Shown piece by piece: positions 20,874-32,017 of a DNA stretch of 64,000 bases. Each line of letters begins with the position of its first letter. The first letter of the stretch is position 1. Made by a program: the position numbers and the translations under genes. The stretch is taken from NCBI GenBank assembly GCA_001599755.1, contig BCHX01000012.1:246463-310462 (forward strand). Reading direction: 5' to 3'. The notes beneath the pieces are model-generated. The model ran no database searches and had not been told where the DNA came from. It saw only the letters and a program-made list of their open reading frames with translations. This stretch comes from Gliomastix tumulicola. Lineage: Eukaryota; Ascomycota; Sordariomycetes; Hypocreales; Bionectriaceae.

Positions 20874-23552
20874 ATGGAGCCGCCTGGGAAAAAGCCGAGA
20901 GCCTGCGTTCCCTGCCACGAGCGCAAGGTGCGTTGTGACTTGGCTCAGGTGGGCACTCCATGCACGCGTTGTGTCAGCAAGGAGCGCACCGCCGAGTGTG
21001 TCCTCTTGTCCCGATCCCACGGCGAGTGAGTTGCGCCATGTTCCTGCTGTTGTTGTTCAGAGGCGGCGCCAGCCACTGCATGATGCCAAGGTCTCCGTAA
21101 CTGACCTGCCGTTTCCGCAGAGAAACCTCCAGACGTAAGCGAGACACTGCAAGCCGTGTCATAGATGTATCTCTCGAGCCTCGACAGAAGCAGGTCCGCC
21201 ACCAGCATGCTTCATCACAACTAGACAATGCGACCAGCCACACTGGCGATGACGCCACGTTTCTGCTGCCAAACACGGCCGCCAAGGTAGGCTTGGACGG
21301 AGATGATTTGTCCCATATATATTGTTGTTTCAACTGCTCCTTCAACAATGGCAATGGGCTAACACATGCGACTTTTTGTGCGAGAAGACGCCTACCTGGC
21401 AAGAGACTGAGACCGGGCAAAACCAAGGGCCTTATATGGCTTTGTCGCCTGCGCCCAGTCGCTCCTATTCATCAAATGACAATGCAGAGGTAGGCCCGTC
21501 GCAGGATCTGCGGCCAGACGACTCAACAGTCAACGGCAGAGCCCAATATTCCATGTCCGAAGATGATGCGCACCTTCAGACCCTATGCCGGATGTCCGAG
21601 AACGAGACCATCGTGCTCAGCCCCAGCTCAGTAACCGCGGCGGACCAGCCGGCCGCTCGCCGGATATTCGAGTACTACAGCGACTTCAACGCCCTGAGCC
21701 TTCTCAACGAGGCCATCGGACGGCCGAACCGGCGCCGACTTGTCCAGGTCGACCTGGACAGCCCCCAGTCCAGCTCTGTGATGCACCGCGAGCTGTGTCG
21801 GCTTGACGAGCTGGACCAGGCGTATCTTGCGCAGAGGCGCGTGCATGACTTCCCACCCGACGAGGCATGGTCTGTGGCTTCAACCCGTGGGACTTGATAT
21901 CAATCAAGCTTCTGTCTCGGACACGACACTAACAGGTCTCTCCATCGCCTAGTGGTATCATCTTGAGACTGTTCTTCAAGCACGTGTATCCGTACACTCC
22001 TGTTGTAGACCGTCTCCAGCTCGCTCGTGACTACCAAGACCGCAACCTGTCCACTTTCCTCCAATGCGCCATCTTCGCCATCACGGTGCCCTACGCGTCT
22101 GCAGAGACGCTGCAGCTGATGGGCTTCAAGGGCATCACCGAGGCCCAGCGGGAGTTCTTCATGCGGGCGCGCCTGCTCTTCGACTTTGGCTGCGAGAAGA
22201 ACCAGCTCAATCTGCTGCAGGGCTCCATCCTGATGAGCTCCTTTCAGAATTCTTTTGCGCCGGATAAGGACTTCAGATTCTGGTTTAACCACGCCATTCA
22301 CACGGCTACCTTGATGGGCTTGCATCGGAAGTGAGTTCGATCTGAGCCCTGCATGTTTCTATTTAGGCACGCCCGTCGGGAAATGAAAATTGGGCAACTG
22401 ACTTGTGCTGTGTTCCTCCACGAAATAGGAACGTCGAAAAGGAACTGCATCCCGCCATGCACCGAGTCTGTCGCCGCATTTGGTGGCTCCTTTATGTGAG
22501 ATGCCTCGCGAGAACGGGACCCTATGTAGCGGAGTGTCTCTTGCTGACTGCACACCTCCTGCATTTTCTTTTGTAGCAACGCGACATCATGTTCTCTCTA
22601 GCAGGATTCGAAAACGTCCGCATCATCAACGACGAAGAAGTCGATGTCCGCCCCATCTGCCGTGAGGACTGGACGGAGTCTCGTGACAGCGGTCCGCCTC
22701 CTGCTCTTCTCCCCGAGGTCACGAATATACAGATCGAGTTCTTCATAGAGAACAGCAAGCTCGCAAAGCTAGGTGGGCTAGGCCGTGTTGCCCATCTTTC
22801 AAGAGTGGCAGCCAGTCTGGACTAACGACTTTTACAGGCTCGCAGTGCTTGAAGCTGTTCCGTGACGGCCAATCGGCCCCTTCCATGTCCAAGGTACGCC
22901 AACTGGGCGAGTCGATCGTGGAATGGAGAAAGAATCTCCCACAGGAACTTCGCTCCGACGTATCGTCATTTTGCGATGCGTCTAATATCTGGATCTCGGT
23001 AATCCTGGCGTTTGGCTTCCGCCTCGAATGCCTATTCTATCGAACGTTGAGGCGTTATGTCAGTGTTCTGAGCCCGTCAGACATAGGCTGGGCGGACCAG
23101 CGCCTGACGGGCGCTATATTTGAACTGAGCACTGTTCTCCGACGGGCGATGGCCAACGAGGTTCTCTTAGCAGGCCCTCCATCCTTGTAAGTTGCCCACG
23201 CTGGCAGAGACTTCCAATCGTCGGGAGCCCTTGCCGCAAAACGCTGCATGAGCTAGCTCATCCTGTATCATATGTGCGAGCTCGGACTAATCTCAGGACT
23301 ACAGAATAGTCTGCACGACCCAGCTTCTCGCGTTGCAGGTTGAGGCGGTGCTTAGCCCTCGGTGCAGCAGGGGGAACCGGCACGCGCTCAAGGCGGATAT
23401 ACACACGATACTGGCGTATCTAAGGGACGTGGAGGAGGTGTGGCTGAATGCCAAGTGGGCATCCAGGGTCTTCAACTGGGTTGTCAGGCGGTCGGGGTTG
23501 TCGCTAGGCGAGATCAAGACGCGCCAGCAGCAGGGAGGACACAGTGAGCAAT

Positions 23553-23589
<37 letters not shown>

Positions 23590-23863
23590 CGTCGCCGTCT
23601 CAGCTGCGGAAGCGTCCATCCCTGCAAGCCAGGTGGCTGTCAGCCAGCGGGCTGTGAGCTCCTCTGAGGGATTGGGTGCTCGTGGTCGCACTGGCCAGAG
23701 CCCGCAGGCTGCTCATAACAACCCCGAGACGTACCAAGAAGACATGCTGTTCGACTCTTTGGAAGGCCTCCCTGAAAATTGGCTGCAGGATATGATGGAC
23801 CAGGGCGTTCTTGAAGCGCAGGACCAGGCGATCTTTGAGATGATGGGCGCGACGTTCTCATAG
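20874..23863 (+). CDS. Zn2Cys6 transcription factor with fungal middle homology domain; candidate cluster regulator
   Basis: Eight exons (20874-21025, 21121-21286, 21388-21869, 21953-22330, 22429-22495, 22577-22772, 22838-23186, 23305-23863) give 782 residues. The zinc cluster is at the extreme N-terminus (Cys 11, 14, 21, 30, 33, 42; CX2CX6CX8CX2CX8C) in RACVPCHERKVRC. The middle domain has FFKHVYPYTPVVDR, CAIFAITVPYAS, ATLMGLHRK and RRIWWLLYQRDIMFSLAGF, all typical of the fungal-specific TF domain. A run of twelve Asn precedes a C-terminal acidic tail. It closely resembles regulators such as CTF1/CtnR-like C6 proteins, but the exact orthologue is not assigned. Its position amid the peroxisomal enzymes, and CTCGGC sites in its own promoter, suggest it controls region 2. 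Confidence 0.9.
23555..23590 (+). repeat. (AAC)12 microsatellite inside the regulator gene
   Basis: Twelve uninterrupted AAC codons encode poly-Asn between the DNA-binding/middle region and the C-terminal tail. Perfect repeats of this length are expected to vary in length between strains. Confidence 0.95.
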
Positions 23864-24216
23864 AATCCACGAGGACTGGACATGACATGACATGACATAC
23901 GAATGGCAAAGGTAGAGGTGGGAGCAGTGCAGGTGTGAAAGAAAGCAGAGCTGGATAAAGGGGTAGAAAAAAAAGAAGACATAAGTGTGAAAGATGCCAG
24001 AGCTTCGCTATTAAAGGCAGGCGGCGAATGAGACCGAAGTGCCCGAATAATGGGCTGTGGTGTCATTATGTCACGCATTTATCGGTGGCCTCATGCAATC
24101 CTGCTGCAAAGCCGACGCCATATGACTCTCGGCTTAGACCCACCTCTTTCTTACTCTATGCCGGGTTTCTCTCGGTAACGAGACTCTTCGACTAGGGGGT
24201 ATATAAGCTAAGCGGG

Positions 24217-25376
24217 ATGAGGTTGAATACGTTATCAACACGAAGACACTATCCAATACTCTGCTCCTTGCGCTCGGTCACCAATCTCACAGCCATCACA
24301 GGATATCGGGGAATGCTCAGCCCAATGTCTCGCGGACTCTGGCTGGCTTCGTTCCGGATTAAACCGACGCAGCCAGGTCTATTCCAACCAAGGCGACTAA
24401 AGTCGTCTTCGCGCACCAGTTTCCGCCCCTTCTCGCACCGAGCGGCGTCTGGAATCACACGTCCATCGAGATTCCTCAAAGATCGCGTCGCTATCGTCAC
24501 TGGCGCCGGTGCTCTCGGCGACGGGATCGGAAATGGGCGTGCGGCTGCCATCATGCTAGCCGAGGTCGGATGCTCAGTCACCTGCGTCGACCTTGAGAAA
24601 GACCGCGTGCAGGCCACGGTCGATATGATCAACCAGGAGGGCCTGGGCGCCGGCCTTGCTCTGGGAGGCGATGTGACTCGAGCGGAAGACTGCCGGCGCA
24701 TCGTTGAAAGCACCGTTGAGAGGTTTGGACGCGTGGATATTCTTGTCAACAACGTTGGCATCATGGGACCCAAAGGGAACTCGGTGGAGGTCGACATGGC
24801 GAGCTTCATCAAAGCCATGGAGATCAATGTGGCATCCATGGTGCAGATGGCCAAGTTCTGCATCCCCGAAATGGTCAAGAATCCCGGCCAGTGGGGTGGG
24901 AGCATCGTCAACATGGGAAGCGTCGCGGGCTTGAGGGGCGGCACGCCCAACATTTTATATCCTACCAGCAAAGGGGCCGTTGTCAACATGACGCGAGGCA
25001 TGGCGGCAAACCATGCCCGGGATCGAATTCGGGTGAACTGCGTGTGTCCAGGTAAGACGTTGCTCGCCCTGTCTCCTAAGACCTTCATCTTCTAACGTAG
25101 GATTTTTCTTTTTTAAAAAAAGGCATGGTTTATACCCCTATGGTCTTTGGAGATGGAGTCATGGAGCAGAAGGAAAGGGAGGCTCGCAGATCTCGGAGCC
25201 TCTTGGGGACGGAAGGGAATGGATGGGACGTCGGTGCTGCAATCAGATTCTTAGCGGGTGATGAAGCTCGTTGGATCACCGGTGCTATCATCCCCGTAGA
25301 CGCTGGAACAACGGCAGCTACGGGTATTGGTATGAGTAACCTGCACACTTCTAACACACAAAGTGGCTCCGGATGA
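24217..25376 (+). CDS. Short-chain dehydrogenase/reductase with an N-terminal basic extension
   Basis: Exons 24217-25051 and 25123-25376 (71-nt intron) give 362 residues. After about 90 Arg/Ser-rich, acid-poor residues that look like a mitochondrial presequence, the SDR fold starts: VAIVTGAGALGDGIG (TGXXXGXG), ILVNNVGIMG, NMGSVAG (catalytic Ser) and YPTSKGA (YXXXK). ITGAIIPVDAGTTAAT closes the fold. It should oxidise an alcohol or reduce a ketone with NAD(P). An ATG at 24310 (MLSPMSRG) could give a shorter form. CTCGGC lies about 85 bp upstream. In the pathway it could feed the BVMO with a ketone. Confidence 0.9.
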
Positions 25377-25635
25377 GCACCATGTTGTCTGTAATGTTGG
25401 AGAGCATCCGATGAATAAATACAGCGTGCGTTGCTATTCGTTGTACGTGTGACGGACAGATTCCAGACTTTTCGTCTTTCAAGAAACGAAAGGGCTTGAG
25501 TGGTAGATTTGTGAAACTTTGAATTATTGAGGGCACAAATCCTCTATCGTATAACTCTTTTCTCTATCAAGGGAAAGCACTGGTCTGTTTTTCCTTCATC
25601 ATGGCTGTCCCCTCATGTTTATTATTTGCTGAATG

Positions 25636-26247
25636 CTAGAATGCAGACTGTTCACTTGCCGAAATGAACAAAGGTCCATCTATCTCCGTTAATATCATGT
25701 TCTCTTGCTCCGAAATCCCCAAAAGACTCAGTATCAGACACCGATCCTGCGTCGGCCGATCAAAGAGCATTTCCTCCGCTGTCTGACGAGAAGGCGAGAA
25801 GTCTTCAACCCCTGTTGGTCTGCTCAGATGTAAGAGGAATCCCGAGCAGGAGGGATCCTTTGTCCCCAAAGGACCGTGGAATATCGAGCGTTGATGGGAT
25901 TCTGATGCGCGGACGCCCTTGTGGTGGTTGCTGCTTGAGGTGGAAGCTCGATCGGTGGTCTTGGACTTGTTGGAGGATATGAACGGGTGGCATGTGGCTA
26001 ATGGCCACCCCATGAAAGGTGACTCCTGTGATGCTTCGAGGATGTCGCTTCTAGCTGGCACATGGAAGGCGTTGCGAGAAGGTGGTGGTTGAGCTGCGAA
26101 TGATGATTCTGGGAGACCATGGCAGGCCGCCTGACGCATAGCCTGCTCTGCATATTCGGTTTGTCCCCTCCACTCTTCCATGGCGGTCGGGTCTTTCCAA
26201 TAGGGAGTATGGATACCCGCAGTCACCTGATCGATGAGCTCTTCCAT
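25636..26247 (-). CDS. Hypothetical protein, 203 residues
   Basis: Not recognised. A single open frame starts MEELIDQVTAGIHTPYWKDPTAMEEWRGQTEYAEQA and continues with a Ser/Pro-rich, low-complexity middle and an aliphatic segment near the C-terminus (LILSLLGI). The same frame stays open about 100 nt upstream (reading PGNAGFSGEPT before the Met), so the true start may be in an upstream exon. No signal peptide or membrane segment is seen. It is divergent from the esterase at 26682, with a strong inverted repeat just upstream. Confidence 0.4.
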   Translation of the reverse strand: MEELIDQVTAGIHTPYWKDPTAMEEWRGQTEYAEQAMRQAACHGLPESSFAAQPPPSRNAFHVPARSDILEASQESPFMGWPLATCHPFISSNKSKTTDRASTSSSNHHKGVRASESHQRSIFHGPLGTKDPSCSGFLLHLSRPTGVEDFSPSRQTAEEMLFDRPTQDRCLILSLLGISEQENMILTEIDGPLFISASEQSAF

Positions 26248-26311
26248 TGTAGGCTCCCCGGAAAAGCCAGCATTGCCCGGCTGGAACTCAGAAACAAAGC
26301 TCGGTTGCGCT

Positions 26312-26335
26312 CCAGCCGAGGCAGGTCTCGGCTGG
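26312..26335. promoter_or_regulatory. Inverted repeat CCAGCCGAG-N6-CTCGGCTGG
   Basis: Perfect 9-bp arms with a GCAGGT spacer lie in the spacer between the hypothetical gene (minus) and the esterase (plus). The arms contain the CTCGGC/GCCGAG core seen in other region-2 promoters. Nearby at 26432-26469, CTAAATGCCG(A/G)GCT is repeated in tandem. Confidence 0.6.
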
Positions 26336-26681
26336 CCAGACTGGGTAGCCTACACTCGTCTGATATACCATCATCACTCATCTACGAGCGCGCAGGGTGA
26401 CTGAACTGACCGCTCCACCCGCCCCCTCTTACTAAATGCCGAGCTTCTTGCTAAATGCCGGGCTCGAGGAACATTGCAGGGAATGCTCGGCTTTCGGCCA
26501 CATTTGGGTAGCTTGAGTCAAGGCTCTTCGGCCCCATATCTCACACTCATGGCGCGTTTACCGCCGGAGCCGTTATTGAAACCTTGGGCCTTTTTCTCTC
26601 GTTACTAGCAAGCTAGTCTCGCTCTTCCACTACTCCCAACCTAACCCGGCCCATCCTCTCAGTTCAACACAGGTTGCCATC

Positions 26682-27951
26682 ATGCGTAGACTTCTGGAGG
26701 TTTTGCTGCGAGACCCTATCGCCTCGCTCAAATTCGTCTATAGCTTCTCCATCGATTCTATCTTGATCCTACTCAGACACCTCTTCCTGCCCCATCTGCC
26801 CCGATATCAAACCCTGCGGAATCAGATTCACAGGTCTTACTGGGCAACCGCCTCCACACACCATTTCTCCATCATCCACCGCCTGCCCGTGGTGAGATGC
26901 GCGGAGGAACGTGCCCGGTTGATTCAGGCCGACTCCGGAGCCATAGCATACCTGATTCCTGGAACAGCCAAGCTCGAGTCCCTGGCTGGGAAGGGTAATG
27001 TGGCAGTGGCAATCTATGCGCACGGAGGTGGTTATGCTCGCGGCGAGGCTCGGATGTATCTCAATTACATGGAACGGTGGCAAAGGGACTTTCTCAGCCG
27101 CGGCTTGGAGCTGGTGTTCGTGAGCGTGGAATATCGTGAGGCCCCCCAGTTGTGCTTTTAATTTCTTTCTTTCTTCTTTGTCCGATCTTTCTTTGGAGCA
27201 TATGTCTCGCTACGTCCAACAAGGTACACCAGTACTGATGATTAGTTTACTCGAGCTAGCATTGACGGATGTTGCATCACATCCAGCCCAGCAAAATGCA
27301 TTTCTGGATGTGTACAAACATGTTCTCGGCCAAGGTGTTTTGCCAAGCCAACTCATATTCATGGGCGACTCAGCTGGAGGTACGTCTAGACAGAGCGAAC
27401 TTCCCACCCTCTTCCATACGTCTCATACTCTGACTATCTCCGTCATTCAACCAACAGGAGGCTGCTGCTTGCTTTCAAGTATCGAGCTGCAGCGTCTCGG
27501 CTTGCCACAGCCTGCGGCTGGGATTCTTATCTCTCCGTGGTTTGACATGGCTCTCCACTCGTTTGATGGCGGAAACGCCCTGGTGCAGACAGACTACATC
27601 ATCACAGCCAACCAAGGAGTTCCCCTGTTTTCCAAGAGATGGATCGGTGATCGGGATGGGGCGTCTCCTGAGGTGAACCCATTGTACTGTGATGCTGACA
27701 AGTTCCGGGCTCTACCGCCTCAGCTGATGCTCACTGGCGGCGGTGATTTTGTTCTGCCCGAGTGTCGAGAGCTGGTTCAGCTGTTCAAAAAAGCAGGTCT
27801 GCATCACAAGTTTGTGGTCGAATGGGGGGAGTTTCATCTATACGCTCTGGGCTCAAAATGGATCGAACCCAAGACGAGGTCTAAGACGGACGACTATATC
27901 TTCTCGTGGATCTCGGACGCGCTGAGTGGCGGTGTTACTATGAACCGCTGA
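26682..27951 (+). CDS. Alpha/beta hydrolase, HSL-type esterase
   Basis: Three exons, 26682-27135, 27260-27379 and 27458-27951, give 355 residues. HGGGYARG (His about 114) is the HSL oxyanion-hole motif; GDSAGG carries the nucleophile Ser (about 189). The likely Asp is in LTGGGDFVLPE and the likely His in WGEFHLYAL. Splicing joins SVEY to PLTDVASHPAQ, the usual wording of fungal esterase-lipase family proteins. A hydrophobic stretch at residues 14-35 may anchor it to a membrane. In the proposed pathway it would open the lactone or ester made by the BVMO. The same class occurs as AKT2-type esterases beside ligase and hydratase genes in Alternaria. Confidence 0.9.
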
Positions 27952-28261
27952 AGGACATGTCATGTTCATGTTCCACCACCAGTGCGGCTTCGGAGTCGCT
28001 GACAATAAACGTCTCTATTCTACCTGAAATACTTCCCGAGGCTGGTCCATCCTTGTAGACTGGTTCTATGGTCAACGAGCTGTTCTCTGCTATTTGAGCG
28101 AGCCGTTTCCCGCGGCTAGATCATTGTGAGGTAGACTCCCCATTGTCAATACGTCTTTGTATTGTATGTAGGCTCTATAAGAACGGGACTCGCGAGTAGG
28201 ACCTTGTGCTCGCAGCGTAGCGCCACGATCTCACAGCTCTCTCCCTAATACTTCAAACCCT
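27952..28261. other. Convergent spacer
   Basis: 310 bp between esterase and epimerase stops; nothing beyond presumed 3' UTRs. Confidence 0.5.
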
Positions 28262-29601
28262 TCACTCCATAGCCTCGCGGATTGCTAAAATATCTTCCTT
28301 AATAGATTTCTTCCAGTCTTCGTCCAGTCTGCTTGGAGACCATCCAATTTTGTAGCCCCTTTCCGCTTCGGACATGGACCTGTCAAGCCACGGTTAGTCA
28401 GTTTAAGTCATAAAGCCAAACAAAACTCCCATTGGCTTGGATCTTACGAGGATGCTAGGAGTCGCTCCGTGTGAGCCTCCTCCCCGTTCCACAACTTCAC
28501 GGCTGCATCACGCAACTCAATCGGAACGGCTCGATCGTGGTTCAAAATGCCGACTTCGTGTCCATTCTTCGCGATTGACTCGGCGACTTCCAACCATGTG
28601 TGCCGACCTGTTGTTGCAAAGAAATACCCTTCTCTTCCTGAGGGGAGCGAAGGGTTCGTGATAGCCTCACTGAGAACGGCCTCGAAGAGAGCCGCCAAGT
28701 CTTCAACGTGGACGTGACCAATACTAGAGCTTCCAGGATTGATGTACTCGGCCTGACCAGCCTCGATGGCGTTTCGAATCATCATGGGGATCTGCTGGGA
28801 TGTCTGCTTGAACAGTCCGGACCCTCGGCCGAAGACCAGCGGGGGCATGACGATGTAGGTCTTAATCCCAAGCCTTTCTCCCGTATCAACCACCCGAACA
28901 TCTGTTGTCCGCTGGGCATACGTCGCTTCTTCCTCACGCATCCGCTCGTAGTCGTATACCCCTTGGGTTTTGTCGGAAAATGTCATCAGCTTGCCTCCTC
29001 GCCCAGAGACGTCCCCGACAGAAAGGTTCGTTGTCCCAGAGAGCTGGTGAAGAGAAGGGTCAGCTTGGTACAGCCGTAAAGCTCACCCGCAGGAGACGGA
29101 GCGCCAGGATAAAGGATGAGACAAGAATGACTGACGTGAATATAGATAGGGTCAGTCTTGTCGACAGCTTGCTCTTTGCGCCTCGAAAGTCCCCGAATAA
29201 GAGCTTCAGCCGACGCAGTATGGAAGCCTGTGGCTGCATGCAGAACGATATCGTGCTTGCTAGCGAGTTCAATAAGCCCTTCTGTGTCGTCTAGGCCACC
29301 GCTGAGCACTACAGGGTCAATCCCCTTGTCGAACAAAACATTGGCGTCATCTCGTTTGCGAACTAGTGTCGTGATCTTGAGCGCCCGAATCGCTTCTTGT
29401 GTCGAATTTACGATCGTTGTAAGCACAGTTCCTCCCCTGGAATGATTACCAAAATTGTCAGCAATCAACAAATACGATGTCCATCGCGTCTCCTGGGTGT
29501 CTAGCAGCGGATTTCTTTTCATTTTTTTTGGTGGGAGGGGAGATCACTACTCACACGAAGCCGGTGACTCCAGTCACCAACAGTGATTTGTAGGCAGTCA
29601 T
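28262..29601 (-). CDS. NAD-dependent epimerase/dehydratase-like reductase
   Basis: Four exons, 29601-29555, 29436-29136, 29043-28448 and 28379-28262, give 353 residues. The start MTAYKSLLVTGVTGFVGGTVL holds the extended-SDR GXXGXXG motif, interrupted by the first intron. LHAATGFHTASAEA and MPPLVFGRGSGLFKQTSQQIP, then GHVHVEDLAALFEAVL, follow the fungal NAD(P)-binding epimerase pattern. I cannot find a clear YXXXK, so catalysis may differ from sugar epimerases. Introns are 68-118 nt. These proteins often reduce ketones or aldehydes in secondary or catabolic pathways. Confidence 0.88.
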
Positions 29602-30177
29602 CTTGTATATCCAAGTCAGATGGCCAATACCTGGGCTAAGCGGAGAAATAAAGTCACGAAGGGAGAACACTGCCGCGCGCGCAGAGAGATTTATCCATGA
29701 TTTTGTGCCAGGGAATGCCGAGCTCGGAGCTATCGGGGGCGATCATTGCGTGCGGAGAAGGCCGAAATATGGAGTAGTGATTTCGGTCTCGCAGTGAGTG
29801 ATAGGAATTGTTTCCGCCAGCCAAGATGGATATGCGGGACACGCCAACAACTCGGTCCATTTCACCACCAGCTGTTATGTGTTGGCTTAGCTAAGTTGTG
29901 TGCTACGGCTATGCTACGTTGATTTGTGCTTATTGCGGCTAGGAATTCCGAAGAGACACGGCAAAGAGCAGTACTGATGTGAGCGTTTTTGCGGGAGACG
30001 AATTTTTCCGTATCTTTTCTTGTACTTTTCTCAGTTATTCGTACCCCCTGAAGCACTTCACAGGAAAGCCTTCAGACGTGTAGGGCACTGTGTAGAGATC
30101 AAGATATCTTGGGTAGAGTCGAGGCATGGGTGCTGCTGGAGGACAAACACAGCGTGTTTAGCGAACACAACCTCCAC
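29602..30177. promoter_or_regulatory. Upstream region of the epimerase-like gene
   Basis: Contains the palindrome CCGAGCTCGG at 29718-29727, 117 bp before the ATG, and ATTTCGGTCTCG near 29780. The rest up to the MFS stop shows nothing. Confidence 0.4.
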
Positions 30178-32017
30178 CTACAGTACGTAGCGGTAAGCAG
30201 GACTCTTGTCCCCCATTTTCATGAGCTCCTCGCGCGAGAAGGTCTCGGCTGCTTGTTCTGCGGATAGTCGCTCCCGCTTGGCGTTGGCGCGCGTGTAGGA
30301 AGACTTGAGGACGAGGGCCGCCAAGATGGCGCAGACGGTGATGGCAAGACAAATCCCATACCCGGTCCAGTAGTGAGGAACCTCGCTCGCCAGGAAAATG
30401 TTGCTACCGGCAATGCCGCCCATATTGCCCAGGGAAATGAGAAAGGCCATGCCGATGGATCTCTTCCAGCTTGGTGCAAGATTATTGCCAACCCACGCTA
30501 AGCATGTCAAGAGAGGGGGGTAGCCACCGGCGGGTATGGTGAATAGGAGACCGTAGGTAAGTCCAGGATATTTCGGATGGGGGACGGCAAGGAGGCCTGT
30601 CAAGACACGTGGCGGTTAGTGAGTGATGCGAGTCATGGACTGGTGGACACAGCGCAAGTTACCTACCGACGAAGCCCATCATGGAGAGGAGGTAAGGAAA
30701 GACGACGAAAGGCCACCTGGACTTGCAACGGTCGGACCAGATGGACAGGACCACTGTCGATATCACGCCCAGCGCGTAAACCGGGACAGTCAGCAGCTGA
30801 GCGATAGCCGACGTGTATCCAAGCTCGAGAATGATGGATGGCGCCGTGTAGTTGAAGCCGTAAAGGCAGATGCTGCAGGACCCTGTGGTTAGCCTCCGGC
30901 TTGTTATCATGGGGTATGAGAGGGAGTCGGTACCTGTTGCCCCAGTAGATGATGGCGGCGAGGTAGATATGCACATCGCCCAAGGCGGCTTTGAAATAGC
31001 GAGAGTCGAATGCCTCACGCGTGCCGATTTCTGCCGTTTCAGACCCGCCGTCATGCTTGAGGCGATAAGCTATGAACCTCTTCTCCGCATCGGTGAGAAA
31101 CGAGCAAGTCTCTGGGGAGTCAGGCAACAGCAGGGCCAACGGTCCCCCGATAGCGACGGTGGCAATGCCCTCGAGGATGAAAATCCACCTCCAACCGCCC
31201 AGCCCGGCAACCCCATCCATCTGCTGGATGGCAAAGGCAAGCAGGCCGGAGAATCCAGAGGCAAAAGATGCAGACGAGAAGAAGATGGCCAGCCTACTCT
31301 GGTACTCGAAGCGGCAGTACCACGTCGTCAGGAGGAAGCTGGCCGCCGGGAAGAAGCCAGCCTCGGCAAGGCCAAGCATAATTCGTGTGGCAACAAGACC
31401 TTGGAAGTTCTGGACTATCCCCTGCAACGTGACAATCTTGATCAAGGCTCGAGGTCAGCAAACGGCTACGTACGAGTGCGAACCAGCCCTGTCGATCCAA
31501 GACGTCGGGGACGAGTCGAAACTTACTGTTCCCCAGCTCACCACCAACAATGCTATCCACCTCGATGGTCGAACGACTTTCAGAGCCATGTTGCTTGGGA
31601 TCTCGAAAATGATGTACGTGACGAAGAAGACTGTGAGGGCTGTGTTGTACCTCCTGCCGGTCAGGTGAAGGTCTTCTGGCATTCCCGCGATTTTTGCATT
31701 TCCGATGTTGCCTGATGGGAGGTTAGTGCTAAGGATTCTCCCACCCAGAGAGCGTGTTACGTACTGCGGTCCAAGAAGGAGAAGATGTACAGCAAGGTCA
31801 GGATTGGGATCACGCGAAAATCAATCTTGCGCAGAATCCGCTTCGTCTCTGCAGGATCGTACGCAGGAGCCTAAGCAGTCAGTATCAGTTGTCGTACGAA
31901 TAGCCGTGCAGCAGAACGTAGTAGAGGTTATCCTACCGTTTCTTCATCCTCCCCGTTTCTCCCCAGGGAGATCTGCTCTGCCTCCGTGTGCTCATCTTTG
32001 TCAGTCTGGGGAATCAT
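30178..32017 (-). CDS. MFS permease, anion:cation symporter (DAL5/allantoate-permease-like)
   Basis: Six exons (32017-31937, 31870-31765, 31711-31527, 31421-30934, 30872-30667, 30596-30178) give 494 residues. The N-terminal cytosolic region has the usual ETKRILRKIDFRVIPIL before TM1, then LYIFSFLDRSNIGNAKIAGM, the DAL5-family signature around TM1. EIPSNMALK, LGLAEAGFFPAASFLLTTWY and NYTAPSIILELGY follow in order. About twelve membrane segments are visible. Family members import organic anions (allantoate, nicotinate, short acids). It is the only transporter in region 2, so it may import the pathway substrate. It shares a 648-bp promoter with the SDR at 32666. Confidence 0.92.
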
